The notes beneath the pieces were generated by a model. That model was not told the DNA's origin. It was given only the letters and a program-made list of their open reading frames with translations, and searched no databases. A program made the position numbers and the translations under genes. From a virus, in the IMG/VR virus record IMGVR_UViG_3300022689_000473, positions 1 through 34,221 of that record: a DNA stretch of 34,221 nt, one strand, 5' to 3'. Below, in pieces: positions 14,019 through 22,320 of the stretch (its first letter is position 1; each line of letters starts with the position of its first letter).

Positions 14019-14284
14019 TGGCACTGTACCACCAAGAGCCTGGTGCGAAGCATCGCTACGGCTGGGATTTCGAGAACATTGTTACGCCGGGCACGGACCT
14101 AAGCGCCGCAACCTTTGCGTCTGAACCCGCAGGCTTGGTGATAGATAGCTTGATTGTGGAAGGGTCGATCGTCACGGCTATGGTGTCCAGCAATGGTGCA
14201 ACTGGACTGTACAAAGCCATATGCTTGGTGACGTTGCCGGATGGACGTGTGCGTAATCCTGCGCATGTTATTAGGTTTCAGTGA
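14018..14284 (+). CDS. Small beta-sandwich phage protein
   Basis: An 88-residue protein with Ig-like/beta-sandwich character: YGWDFENIVTPGTDLSAATF, a GLVIDSLIVEGSIVTAMVSS strand pair, and a final VTLPDGRVRNPAHVIRF strand. It resembles small 'phage fibre/attachment' proteins whose C-terminus reads '...RVTN.....GR....I.I.V'. Paired with the preceding small protein by an overlap and followed by the HNH gene, also overlapping. Likely a minor virion component; specific role unknown. Confidence 0.6.
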   Translation: MALYHQEPGAKHRYGWDFENIVTPGTDLSAATFASEPAGLVIDSLIVEGSIVTAMVSSNGATGLYKAICLVTLPDGRVRNPAHVIRFQ

Positions 14285-14559
14285 GTAGCTGGCCATATAA
14301 CACGGCACGCTGGCAGGACCTGAGAGCCTATGTCCTAGAGCGTGACAAGCATGTTTGCAGGCTTTGCGGCAAGGTGATTACGCATAAAGCCAACGTCGAT
14401 CACATCCTTCCAATAAGCCAAGGCGGCGATCCTTGGGACCCGGAAAACTGTCAGTCATTGCACCATGACTGTCACAGCAAGAAGACAAACACACTGGATG
14501 TGGGACGCAGACTGAAGGGTTGCCGACCAGACGGCACACCACTGCAACGAATGCAATAG
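14281..14559 (+). CDS. HNH endonuclease, packaging-associated
   Basis: A 92-residue HNH nuclease starting at GTG 14281 (GTGA overlap with the preceding stop). Visible motifs: zinc knuckle CRLCGK, then VDHILPISQGGD (catalytic His), DPENCQSLHHDCHSKKT (Asn and metal-binding His) with the second Cys pair. In HK97-like phages a small HNH protein next to the terminase genes stimulates terminase cleavage at cos sites, and its presence correlates with cohesive-end packaging. The location immediately before terS fits that role. Confidence 0.9.
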   Translation: MSSWPYNTARWQDLRAYVLERDKHVCRLCGKVITHKANVDHILPISQGGDPWDPENCQSLHHDCHSKKTNTLDVGRRLKGCRPDGTPLQRMQ

Positions 14560-14685
14560 TTCATCAGTTGCGAACAATGGGGCAGGGGGTACCTAAGAAA
14601 CTAGAATCTTTTGCCAATAGGATCGCGTGTGATCCTTTCTTTTCACATCCGCAAAACTACATAGTTCACCTTCGGGAAACAGTAA
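14560..14685 (+). other. Non-coding gap between HNH and terS: possible cos region
   Basis: 126 bp with no gene. It includes a purine-rich stretch GGGGCAGGGGGTACC near 14579-14593 and a perfect 6-bp hairpin AGGATC/GATCCT (14619-14636, loop GCGTGT) followed by TTCTTTTC, a weak terminator or protein-binding palindrome. In phages with this HNH-terS-terL order, cos usually lies just here, so this is the best candidate region. The exact cut positions cannot be read from sequence. Confidence 0.4.
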
Positions 14686-15078
14686 ATGCCGGGCGGTAGA
14701 CCACGCACACCAACGCTAAAAGCACAAATTACTGGCGCTGCGGAAAAGGACCCGCAGCGCTATAAGGACCGAAAGAGTTCAAAAAAAGCGCGGGGAATCG
14801 GTAAGCCGTATCAGAGTATGACCGAAGAAGAATGTGCGGTTTGGAAAGAATTTGTTGCCGAGCTTCCTTGGCTAAATTCAACGCATCGCAAAATACTTCG
14901 TTTGACATGCAAGCTGCACGTCGACCTATATATGAGGGATGCGCCACCGGTCGCGATGTACAATGCTTATGCAACGCGATTGGGACAGCTTGGCGCCACA
15001 CCCGTTGATGATAGTCGCATAACGCTTACAGAGGATGATGCCGAAGACCCGGCCGACCGCTTCTTTACCACGCATTGA
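14686..15078 (+). CDS. terS: Terminase small subunit, P27 family
   Basis: A 130-residue protein of the P27-type small terminase family: MPGGRPRTPTLKAQITGA at the N-terminus, a basic region, then EEECAVWKEFVAELPWLN and 'RLGQLGATPVDDSRI' near the end, ordering as in HK97 gp1-like proteins. It recognises the packaging site and guides the large subunit. It overlaps terL by 44 bp, indicating coupled expression, and follows the HNH gene after the non-coding gap. Confidence 0.88.
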   Translation: MPGGRPRTPTLKAQITGAAEKDPQRYKDRKSSKKARGIGKPYQSMTEEECAVWKEFVAELPWLNSTHRKILRLTCKLHVDLYMRDAPPVAMYNAYATRLGQLGATPVDDSRITLTEDDAEDPADRFFTTH

Positions 15079-16840
15079 CGATTATGCGGAGGCGGTACTA
15101 ACCGGAGATATCGTTGCGGGCCCGTGGGTTCGCCATGCTGCCCGTCGGCATTTTGACGACCTTAAGGTCGGCCATGAGCGGGGTCTCTGGTTTGACAAAG
15201 AAGCGGCTCAAAAGTCTATCGACTTTTTTGAAGAGCTTCTGTTTCTCAGTGAGGGGCAGTTTGAAGGCAAGCCCTTTATCTTAGATCCGTCGCAGGTTTT
15301 TAAAGTTGGCTCACTGTTTGGATGGAAAAGAGAAGACGGCGCGCGCCGATTCCGTCGGGCGTATGTTGAAGAGGGAAAGGGAAACGGCAAGTCACCCTTG
15401 GCAGGCGGCATTGGGTTGATAGGGCTGTGCGCCGATGGAGAGCAAGGCGCACAGGTCTATGCGGCCGCCGCAAAACGTGAACAAGCAGAGATATTGTTTC
15501 GCGACGCGGTCAAAATGCGGGATGGCTCGCGAGAACTGAAGAAGCGTCTCGGCACTTATGGTGGTGTTGGTCGAGAAACACGCATCTATCACCAGCCGAG
15601 CGGCAGCTTTTTTGCGCCAGTATCAAGGGAAGCCGGAAAAACCGGCTCTGGACCAAGGCCCTCGCACGTCCTTGCCGACGAAATTCACGAGTTACCCGAT
15701 CGTGGAATTCTAGAAATGCTGGAACGGGGTTTTAAATTTAGGCGCAACCCGCTTCTGTTCATGATCACAAACAGTGGTTTTGACCGAACGTCTGTCTGCT
15801 GGGAAGAGCATGTTTTGGCGTGCAAAGTTGTTTCAGGCAACGTGGCGGCACCCAAGAGCGAAAAATATGTCGGCGAGATCATTGACGACAGCATGTTTTG
15901 TTATGTCTGCTCTCTCGATAAAGGCGACGATCCACTAAACGATCCATCCTGTTGGGCAAAAGCGAACCCCTTATTAGGGGTGACTATAACGGAGGATTAC
16001 CTTGCTGATGTCGTGCGCCAGGCGAAAAATACACCTGGTCGCATGAATAGCATCAAGCGCTTGCATTTCTGCGAGTGGACCACGTCAGACGCTGATTGGC
16101 TTTCGGACAAGCTTGTTGATGCAGTTTTAAAGCCAATCGACCGAGAAGCGGCAAAAGGTTGCCCGCTATATGTTGGTTTGGATCTGTCGCAACGCGACGA
16201 TTTCAATGCAGTTGCCTGCATCGCCGACACCCCAGACGGATTGGTCGCATGGGCCGATAGTTGGGCGTGTCTTGATGGGCTGCAGGAGCGGGCCGATAGA
16301 GATAACGTCCCTTATCTGGAGTGGCTTTCACAAGGCGTCATCAAGGCCACAGACGGCCCGATCATAGACATGCTGGCCATAGCGCGGCACCTGCAAGAGC
16401 TGTCGCAGGACTATGACTTAAGAATAGTGGCTTACGACAACTACAAAATGCGCGATCTGCGCTCTGCTTGTGATGAAATTGGCTTGGAGCTGCCATTTGT
16501 GCAGCATCCTCAGGCGGGAACAAAGGTCAAGGGCACTAAAAGCGACTTGCTAACAGAGCAGCTTTGGATGCCCCGGTCGATGAAGGTTTTAGAAAACCTG
16601 ATCGTCAAAAACGAAATCGAAATTGAAGCCAACGCAGCGACGCAAATGGCGCTGATGTCCCCGGCTATACGTGAAGACGCAATCGGTAATCAATGGATGG
16701 AAAAGGGCAAATCGTTGAACAAAATTGATGCACTTATTGCTCTATGTATGGCCGCCGGCGCGATGGATGCGTTTGGCAGCGCCGCGCCATCCAAGTCCCC
16801 GTGGGATGATCCCAATTTTAGGTTAGCCGCTAATGGGTGA
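15035..16840 (+). CDS. terL: Terminase large subunit (HK97 gp2 type)
   Basis: A 601-residue packaging motor. The ATPase domain shows Walker A EEGKGNGKSPLAG (about 111-123) and Walker B VLADEIHE (about 211-218). The nuclease domain follows from about 380, with the first catalytic Asp in YVGLDLSQRDDF and later acidic residues such as those near LNKIDALIA. Length and motif order match the phage terminase family of HK97. It pumps DNA into the prohead and cuts it. The start overlaps terS; two adjacent ATG codons are possible. The end overlaps the portal by 8 bp. Confidence 0.95.
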   Translation: MMPKTRPTASLPRIDDYAEAVLTGDIVAGPWVRHAARRHFDDLKVGHERGLWFDKEAAQKSIDFFEELLFLSEGQFEGKPFILDPSQVFKVGSLFGWKREDGARRFRRAYVEEGKGNGKSPLAGGIGLIGLCADGEQGAQVYAAAAKREQAEILFRDAVKMRDGSRELKKRLGTYGGVGRETRIYHQPSGSFFAPVSREAGKTGSGPRPSHVLADEIHELPDRGILEMLERGFKFRRNPLLFMITNSGFDRTSVCWEEHVLACKVVSGNVAAPKSEKYVGEIIDDSMFCYVCSLDKGDDPLNDPSCWAKANPLLGVTITEDYLADVVRQAKNTPGRMNSIKRLHFCEWTTSDADWLSDKLVDAVLKPIDREAAKGCPLYVGLDLSQRDDFNAVACIADTPDGLVAWADSWACLDGLQERADRDNVPYLEWLSQGVIKATDGPIIDMLAIARHLQELSQDYDLRIVAYDNYKMRDLRSACDEIGLELPFVQHPQAGTKVKGTKSDLLTEQLWMPRSMKVLENLIVKNEIEIEANAATQMALMSPAIREDAIGNQWMEKGKSLNKIDALIALCMAAGAMDAFGSAAPSKSPWDDPNFRLAANG

Positions 16841-18011
16841 GGTTCGCCAATTGCAGATCACTCAAAATCCGACTGCTGAGCAGCTAGTCGCGTTCTATGG
16901 TCTCCACAATCTCAGCAACTTGCCCCATGTTACTATTGACCGTGCCCTCACAGTGCCCTCGGTCTTTGCTGCCGTTGCTTTTTTGCAGCGCACGCTCGCA
17001 AACCTAGACCTTTTTGCTTTTCGCAGGACCGACAATGGCGATCAGCGTCTTGGCGGGCGTCTTGGCCAGATTGTGTCGGAAGCACCTAACAATGAGTGGA
17101 ATGCGGTCGCCATGCGCAAGTATTTCTGGGGCCAGGTGTTTAAGCGCGGACGCGGCTTGCTGTTTATAGAACGCGTCAACGGCCAGCCGCGTGCTCTCTA
17201 CCCCATGGACGCGTCCAACACGAGTGTCCGCATCGACAGTTTGGGCCGCAAAACCTACGTTTTTGGACAAGTCAGCCATCCTGCGCGCGATATTATTGAT
17301 GTGCCTTTCATGTTGAAAGACGATCAGTGCAGTACCTATTCCCCGATTTCGAGGGGCTCAAAAGCGATACAGCTCGCCATAGCGATGAATGACTATGGCA
17401 GTCATTTCTTTGCAGGCGGCGGCATCCCGCCGATGGCGCTGCAAGGCCCTATGCCAACTGGCCAGGACGCCATGAACCGCGCTATGCAAGACATGCATGC
17501 CTCGATTGACACCGCCAAGAACAGTGAAAAACCCGTTTTTATGATCCCGCCAGGCTATGAGCTTAAGCAAGTCGGCTTTGATCCGGACAAGGGTCAAATG
17601 ACAGAAGCCAAGCGCTTGCAAAATGAGGAAATAGCGCGCTTGTTTCAGCTGCCTCCGCTGTTTTTGCAAGACCTGACACACGGCACTTACAGCAACACTG
17701 AGCAGCAAGACCTGCACCTGACGAAACACCTCATTGCCCAATGGGCTGGCGAGTTTGAACAGGAAATGAACCTCAAACTGTTTGGGCCCACAAACAGTAA
17801 GCGTTTTGTTCGCCATGACCTGCAAAGTTTAATGCGTGGTGATCTCAAGTCGCTGATGGAGGGTCTCGCTACAGGCGTTCAGAACTCTCTGATGAAGCCA
17901 AACGAAGGCCGCAAGCGCTTAAGCCTGCCGGATGATCCAGATGGAGACAAACTCATGATCCAAGGTGCGACGGTGCCAGTTGGTAGCCAGGGCGGTCAAA
18001 ATGAAAACTGA
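16833..18011 (+). CDS. Portal protein, HK97 gp3 family
   Basis: A 392-residue portal. Typical features: VPSVFAAVAFLQRTLANL near residue 40, 'NEWNAVAMRKYFWGQVFKRG', then DDQCSTYSPISRGSKAIQLA, and the conserved 'EEIARLFQLPPLFLQD' with a following GTYSNTEQQDLHL. Twelve copies form the vertex through which DNA enters and the tail attaches. It lies between terL and the protease, as in HK97, and overlaps the protease gene by 11 bp. Length is normal for the family. Confidence 0.95.
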   Translation: MGEVRQLQITQNPTAEQLVAFYGLHNLSNLPHVTIDRALTVPSVFAAVAFLQRTLANLDLFAFRRTDNGDQRLGGRLGQIVSEAPNNEWNAVAMRKYFWGQVFKRGRGLLFIERVNGQPRALYPMDASNTSVRIDSLGRKTYVFGQVSHPARDIIDVPFMLKDDQCSTYSPISRGSKAIQLAIAMNDYGSHFFAGGGIPPMALQGPMPTGQDAMNRAMQDMHASIDTAKNSEKPVFMIPPGYELKQVGFDPDKGQMTEAKRLQNEEIARLFQLPPLFLQDLTHGTYSNTEQQDLHLTKHLIAQWAGEFEQEMNLKLFGPTNSKRFVRHDLQSLMRGDLKSLMEGLATGVQNSLMKPNEGRKRLSLPDDPDGDKLMIQGATVPVGSQGGQNEN

Positions 18012-18621
18012 GTTCAGAGATTTAATATCTCCGGTCGAGCTGCGCGATAGCGATAAAAAGAAAACCGCGCAAGGCTACGCGGCTTTATTTAATGCAAAAA
18101 CCGATATCGCGGGCGCTTTTGACGAACAAATTGCACCAGGCGCATTTGCTGATTTTGGTGATGTGCGCGCCCTTATTGATCACGATACTGGACGCGTTAT
18201 TGGGCGTACCAAATCAGGCACTTTAAGGCTGACAGAGGACGAAAAAGGCCTGCGCGCCGAAATAGATTTGCCAGACACGCAAGATGGCCGCGATTTAGCA
18301 GTCCAACTTACCCGCGGCGATATATCAGGCATGTCGTTTGGGTTTCGTGTCACACACGATGAGTGGGATGAGACGGGGGAAAAACCGCTGCGCACTATCC
18401 GGGCAGTTGAATTGTTCGAAGTAAGCGTAGTGGCTTTTCCAGCTTATGATCAGACAGAAATTGCAATGCGGTCATTGGAAAATCATCGCAAGCAAAAGCG
18501 CAACCATGCGCGCGGGGGCCTACGTAGGCTGAAGCAAAAGATGGACCTCGATTTGAAGTCGAGAGGGTGTCAGGCACGGCCTAAACGCGCGCCACAATCC
18601 AAAAAGGAGACTTCAAAATGA
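18001..18621 (+). CDS. Prohead maturation protease, HK97 gp4 family (S78)
   Basis: A 206-residue protease. The ATG at 18001 is chosen over an in-frame upstream ATG at 17965, which would lie inside the portal gene. Motifs: GYAALFN and PGAFADF at the start, catalytic His (about 61) in LIDHDTGRVIGRT, catalytic Ser in SGMSFGF (about 112) and FEVSVVAFPAY. It is packaged inside the prohead and removes the capsid delta domain and then itself. The C-terminal 45 residues are very basic. The stop overlaps the capsid ATG. Confidence 0.94.
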   Translation: MKTEFRDLISPVELRDSDKKKTAQGYAALFNAKTDIAGAFDEQIAPGAFADFGDVRALIDHDTGRVIGRTKSGTLRLTEDEKGLRAEIDLPDTQDGRDLAVQLTRGDISGMSFGFRVTHDEWDETGEKPLRTIRAVELFEVSVVAFPAYDQTEIAMRSLENHRKQKRNHARGGLRRLKQKMDLDLKSRGCQARPKRAPQSKKETSK

Positions 18622-19910
18622 CCTTAAAAGACCTGCAGGAAAAGCGTGAACAGCTTGTATCAGAAGCGCGTGAACGCTTGAATCAGATCAATGCCAACAC
18701 GGATGAAAGCCGTGAGGCTGAGCTGGAAAGCCAGCACGATGCGGCCATGGCTGAGCTCGATAAACTTGATGTCAAAATTGAGCGCGAGCTAAAACTTGCT
18801 GAAATAGAAAAACGCGCGGAACAGCTTGAGCTGCGCGCACGGGAAGCAAAGCGTCCGGTGAACGGGGCCCAAAGCCATGAAGACAAGCCAGAGGGAGCTG
18901 ATGTTTCTTATCGCACGGCGTTTCATGCGTATTTGCGCTCAAAAGCATTTGATACTCCGCTAGAGGAAAAATATCGCTCGGTATTACAGGCAGGGTATCG
19001 CGACGTAGAGCACAAAGACGAAAAACGGGCACAGACCTCTGGTACGGACACGGCAGGCGGCTTCACAGTGCCAACTGAGCTGCAGAACATCCTTATCCGC
19101 TCAATGCTGGCATGGGGTCCGATGTACGATGAAGATGTCGCGACCACACTTACCACAACGGGCGGCGGGCCTATTCCAATGCCAACCGTAAACGATACTA
19201 ACGTGTCGGCTGAAGCGCACACGGAAGGCGCAACGCTTACCGATGATGGCGGCAAAGATGCTACCTTTGGACAACGCCAGCTCGATGCGTTTGCGTACAA
19301 CACTGAGTGGTTGCGGGTATCTAAGGAACTTACCGACGACAGTATCTTCGCAATGGAAACGTTGTTGGGTGATCTACTCGGTGAACGCCTTGGCCGGATC
19401 GCCAACCTTCAATTGACGGTCGGTACAGGGTCTAGTGCGCCAAACGGCATTGTCACGGCGTCCACAGCCGGCGTAACAGCGGCCGCCACGGGTGCGATTA
19501 CATATGATGAAATTATAGACCTAGAACACTCTGTTGATCCGGCTTATCGCCAGGCACCAAAAGTGCGGTTTATGTTTAACGACAGCACCTTACAGGCCAT
19601 CCGCAAACTCAAAGACGGCGACGGCAACTATCTGTGGCAAATGGGCAATGTGCAGCAAGGCGTGCCCGGCACAATCAACGGGCGCCCATACAGCATAAAT
19701 CAGGCTATGGCGTCTCTTGGCGCCGGGAACCGCACGATGTTGTTTGGTGATTTTGGTAAATATTTTGTGCGTAAAGTCGGAGCGCCGCTGATCGGCGCTA
19801 TCCAAGACAAAGACTTCTGGCCTGGATTTGGTATTGCCGGCTATATCCGTTTTGATGGCGAGCTTGGCGACACCGCTGCGGTCAAGCATCTTGTCCAAGC
19901 CGCCGCCTAA
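18618..19910 (+). CDS. Major capsid protein, HK97 gp5 fold
   Basis: A 430-residue coat protein. Residues 1-100 are a charged coiled coil (KDLQEKREQLVSEARERLNQ, then more heptads), the scaffold-like delta domain normally removed by the protease; cleavage is likely near RAQTSGTDTAGGFTVP (about 137-152). The mature part shows standard elements such as GGGPIPMPTVND, EWLRVSKELTDDS, LGERLGRIANLQLTVGTG and, at the end, 'DFWPGFGIAGYIRFDGEL'. Immediately followed by a strong intrinsic terminator. The most abundant virion protein. Confidence 0.95.
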   Translation: MTLKDLQEKREQLVSEARERLNQINANTDESREAELESQHDAAMAELDKLDVKIERELKLAEIEKRAEQLELRAREAKRPVNGAQSHEDKPEGADVSYRTAFHAYLRSKAFDTPLEEKYRSVLQAGYRDVEHKDEKRAQTSGTDTAGGFTVPTELQNILIRSMLAWGPMYDEDVATTLTTTGGGPIPMPTVNDTNVSAEAHTEGATLTDDGGKDATFGQRQLDAFAYNTEWLRVSKELTDDSIFAMETLLGDLLGERLGRIANLQLTVGTGSSAPNGIVTASTAGVTAAATGAITYDEIIDLEHSVDPAYRQAPKVRFMFNDSTLQAIRKLKDGDGNYLWQMGNVQQGVPGTINGRPYSINQAMASLGAGNRTMLFGDFGKYFVRKVGAPLIGAIQDKDFWPGFGIAGYIRFDGELGDTAAVKHLVQAAA

Positions 19911-19922
19911 AAACTGAAAGGG

Positions 19923-19948
19923 CCGGGGCGGTCGCGCCCCGGTTTTTT
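19923..19948 (+). terminator. Intrinsic terminator after capsid gene
   Basis: A perfect 8-bp stem CCGGGGCG/CGCCCCGG with a GTCG loop followed by six T. It lies 12 bp after the capsid stop and before the connector genes, so it would cut transcription of downstream tail genes relative to capsid unless read through or antiterminated. Confidence 0.88.
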
Positions 19949-19951
19949 GCT

Positions 19952-20122
19952 ATGAAAATAAAACTCCTCACCTCTATTGCGGGCAACGGTTTTGCCTACT
20001 CACCTGGAGACGAAATCGATATTGAGGATGCTGAAGCGCAGCGCTGGATCAAAAGCGGGATAGCTACACCAACAAAAGTAAAGCGCACCGCGACGAAAAA
20101 GCCAGTAAAAGAAACGCGATGA
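19952..20122 (+). CDS. Small basic protein between capsid and connector
   Basis: A 56-residue protein: MKIKLLTSIAGNGFAYSPGD, EIDIEDAEAQRWIKSGIA, then a lysine/arginine-rich tail (KVKRTATKKPVKETR). The first 40 residues match a very common small phage protein (DUF7302-like) found after the capsid gene, with 'PG..VE....A..WI..G.A'. Function unknown. The ATG begins 3 bases after the T-run of the terminator, so its RBS region lies within the hairpin; the TGA overlaps the next ATG. Confidence 0.75.
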   Translation: MKIKLLTSIAGNGFAYSPGDEIDIEDAEAQRWIKSGIATPTKVKRTATKKPVKETR

Positions 20123-20643
20123 ATTTCGACGCGGTCTATTCCTCAATCGGCAACAGCCCCATCGGCGTGACAGAGATCAAGGAGCACACGCGCATTGATA
20201 TTGATGCTGATGATGGCTTGCTGGCCGGGTATATTGAGGCGGCTATAGACGTTGCGGAGCGCACTACGCTTTACAAAATGAAGCCGCAGACCGCCGCGCT
20301 GACCTTTGATACTTTTCCAAGCGTTTTGCCTGTTGCTCCGGTCCGCTCTGTCACTTCAATTGCCTACACCGACACAGACGAAGCACAGGCGGCGTTTACA
20401 GACTACACAACCCAACAATCGCTAGGCCGGACACGATTAGTCCCAAACAATACATGGCCATCTAAGGCAAGTAAAACTCAGGTGACAGTGACGTGCGTGG
20501 TTGGGCCCGCAGATCTGAATGATGTGCCTGAAGGGCTGCGCAATTGGGTCTACCGGTGCGTCGCGATGATGTACAGCGACCGCGCCTTTGCGCCTGAAGC
20601 GATGGCTGATCAGCTCTCTCCTTATGTCATCACGTCCGTTTAA
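20119..20643 (+). CDS. Head-tail connector, gp6-like
   Basis: A 174-residue protein of the HK97 gp6/YqbG-like connector family: VTEIKEHTRIDIDADDGLLAGYIEA (helices at the N-terminus with the typical 'DD.L...I..A' pattern), then VERTTLYKM-type helix, a beta region with PVAPVRSVTSIAYTD and a final helix NWVYRCVAMMYSDR. It forms a ring beneath the portal. Position directly after the capsid module and overlap with the next connector gene fit the family. Confidence 0.85.
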   Translation: MNFDAVYSSIGNSPIGVTEIKEHTRIDIDADDGLLAGYIEAAIDVAERTTLYKMKPQTAALTFDTFPSVLPVAPVRSVTSIAYTDTDEAQAAFTDYTTQQSLGRTRLVPNNTWPSKASKTQVTVTCVVGPADLNDVPEGLRNWVYRCVAMMYSDRAFAPEAMADQLSPYVITSV

Positions 20644-21040
20644 GCCTGGTGCCAACAGCCGCCGGCCAAAGTCGTTTGATTATAGCGAATGGGGCAAAGA
20701 CAGGCCTCCTGTTGACGCCGGCAAGCTCGATCGCCTGATCGAACTACAGCGCAAGACCGAAACAAAAAACAGTTTAGGGCAGCCGACAGAAACCTGGTCG
20801 ACATACGTCAAGGTCAGCGCCCAAAAGATGGAGCGGTCTGTTCGCAGCGTCTTTGCAAGCGATCAAATGCAGGCCAATCGAACGGTTATCTTTCGCATTC
20901 GCTACCGTAGCGGTGTGACTGACACAGACGCCGTCTTTTTTGAGGGGCAGCGGTTTGAAATTCGCGGCATCAGTGAAGTTGGCCGCCGCGTCGGATTAGA
21001 CTTGGAATGTGAGGTCTACGGTGCCCGCAGCACGGTCTAG
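20624..21040 (+). CDS. Head closure / head-tail adaptor protein (gp16-SPP1 type)
   Basis: A 138-residue protein. Residues about 33-135 show the head-closure pattern: AGKLDRLIELQRKTETKNSL, GQPTETWSTYVKVSA, then 'RTVIFRIRYRSGVTDTDAVF' and FEIRGISEVGRR. This beta-barrel protein caps the portal-connector channel. The ATG at 20624 inside the end of the connector gene is used; an earlier frame start at 20588 is less likely. The N-terminal 30 residues (basic, RPFKPGANSRRPKSF) are an extension beyond the usual family start. Confidence 0.82.
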   Translation: MSSRPFKPGANSRRPKSFDYSEWGKDRPPVDAGKLDRLIELQRKTETKNSLGQPTETWSTYVKVSAQKMERSVRSVFASDQMQANRTVIFRIRYRSGVTDTDAVFFEGQRFEIRGISEVGRRVGLDLECEVYGARSTV

Positions 21041-21521
21041 GGTGCTGGGACTGCATGAAACGGAAAAAGCTCTTCGGCTATTTCCGGTTCGCATTGCCGA
21101 ACGCATTTTGGAACAATCATTAATGGCGGGTGCCCGTATTCTGGTGAAAGGCGGTCGCATGCGCGCACCCCGCGGTACTGGTCCCGCTCCAAAAGGTGGC
21201 ATCCGCCTACGCGAAAGCATTGTCGCGCGCGCCAATCTTAGAACCGACAAGAGGCCAAATGCCGTTCACGTTGGTCATCGCGGGCCAAGGCGTAGACTGG
21301 CTCATATTATTCATTTTGGTCGCATGTCTGGCACTTCGGATAGTGGGCGGAAAATTACGAACATGCCGGCGCGCCCATATTTGGCAGATGCTCTTAAAGC
21401 AGACGGGCAAGCCGCTATTCGAAAAACTGCAGAGACCCTGCGCCGCAAAATACCGCGCATCGCCAGTGAGTTGGCGGGCCCATATAGTCGCATCAAAAAA
21501 GTAAATAGGCGGAGATTATGA
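21021..21521 (+). CDS. HK97 gp10-like tail-completion/connector protein
   Basis: A 166-residue basic protein with gp10 family features: LGLHETEKALRLFPVRIAER at the N-terminus, a central PRGTGPAPKGGIRLRESI, VHVGHRGPRRRLAHIIHFGR (the 'H.HL.EFG' position of the family) and MPARPYLADAL. It probably joins the head connector to the tail. GTG at 21021 is preferred since GAGG lies 6 bases upstream; GTG at 21009 in frame is possible. The stop overlaps the next ATG. Confidence 0.82.
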   Translation: MPAARSRVLGLHETEKALRLFPVRIAERILEQSLMAGARILVKGGRMRAPRGTGPAPKGGIRLRESIVARANLRTDKRPNAVHVGHRGPRRRLAHIIHFGRMSGTSDSGRKITNMPARPYLADALKADGQAAIRKTAETLRRKIPRIASELAGPYSRIKKVNRRRL

Positions 21522-21904
21522 CGGCGCGCGCAGCGATTTACACACGCCTTACAGAAATCACAGACCTCGCCGCTATCGTAGGCACTAAAATCTATCCCAT
21601 GGCAGCAAGTGAAAAAGTTGTCGCACCTTGGTGCCTCTATCGGCTGGTGACACAGTCGCCGCGTCATACGCTCCAGGCTTATAGCAATAGCGAATATCAA
21701 TTTGAAATTGCATTATATGGGCCGGATTACGACGCTCTTGACGCCGCGTCGTCAGCTATCGATGTGGCTTTAGGGGCCAATCAATTCACCTATTCTGGCA
21801 ACACATATACATCGCGCTTGGCGGCGCAGCGCGACGACTATGAACCGGAAGAACAGAACTACGTCATCATCATCGACTTAACAATCACGGAGACACGCTC
21901 ATGA
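21518..21904 (+). CDS. Tail-completion protein, DUF3168 family
   Basis: A 128-residue protein matching DUF3168 tail-completion proteins: TARAAIYTRLTEITDLAAIVG, a KIYPMAASEKVVAPWCLYRL segment ('P...PY..Y'), SEYQFEIALYGPDYDALDAA and a strand ending in YVIIIDLTIT. It sits at the tail's head-proximal end. Overlaps with both neighbours by ATGA keep it in the connector operon, in the expected order: gp10-like, DUF3168, tail tube. Confidence 0.86.
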   Translation: MTARAAIYTRLTEITDLAAIVGTKIYPMAASEKVVAPWCLYRLVTQSPRHTLQAYSNSEYQFEIALYGPDYDALDAASSAIDVALGANQFTYSGNTYTSRLAAQRDDYEPEEQNYVIIIDLTITETRS

Positions 21905-22320
21905 GTGGTGCATTTTCTAGCTATGGTTCAAAGCTCAGTATTGGTAATGGTGACGGACCACCAGAGACTTTTACAGATATTGGCGAGATTATTTCGATTG
22001 ATGGCCCCGGCGGCGAAAATGGGGAAATCGAAGTCACCAGCCTAGATTCCACGGCAAAGGAATTTATTGCGGACTTAATCGATTACGGCCAGGTCACAGC
22101 GGCGGCCAACTTCTTGCCTGGCGACACCCAGCACGATCAGCTGCTAGCCGACGTTGCGGCGCGCACCATTCGAAATTATCAGGTGTCGTGGCCCACATCA
22201 CCGGCAAGCACAGCAACCTTTGCGGCCTATGTCCAATCATATCGTCCCAATGTCGCGGCTGGACAGCAAGGCCAAGCAAACTTAACGCTTCGTGTTACGG
22301 GGGATGTGACCTTTGCTTAA
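21901..22320 (+). CDS. Major tail tube protein
   Basis: A 139-residue protein with the fold pattern of siphophage tail tube proteins: SYGSKLSIGNGDGPPETFTD, IGEIISIDGPGGENGEIEVT, SLDSTAKEFIADLIDYGQV, and a C-terminal strand ANLTLRVTGDVTF. 'Si..pg....EIDVT.l.S..kefi.gl.d.G' is the classical motif set. Hexameric rings of it stack into the tail. It lies just before the gpG/gpGT chaperone genes, as in lambda (gpV) and HK97. Confidence 0.9.
   Translation: MSGAFSSYGSKLSIGNGDGPPETFTDIGEIISIDGPGGENGEIEVTSLDSTAKEFIADLIDYGQVTAAANFLPGDTQHDQLLADVAARTIRNYQVSWPTSPASTATFAAYVQSYRPNVAAGQQGQANLTLRVTGDVTFA

Noticed and set aside
17965-18000. Upstream start for the prohead protease.
   Set aside because: It would add 12 residues from inside the portal gene; the ATG at 18001 matches the family start.
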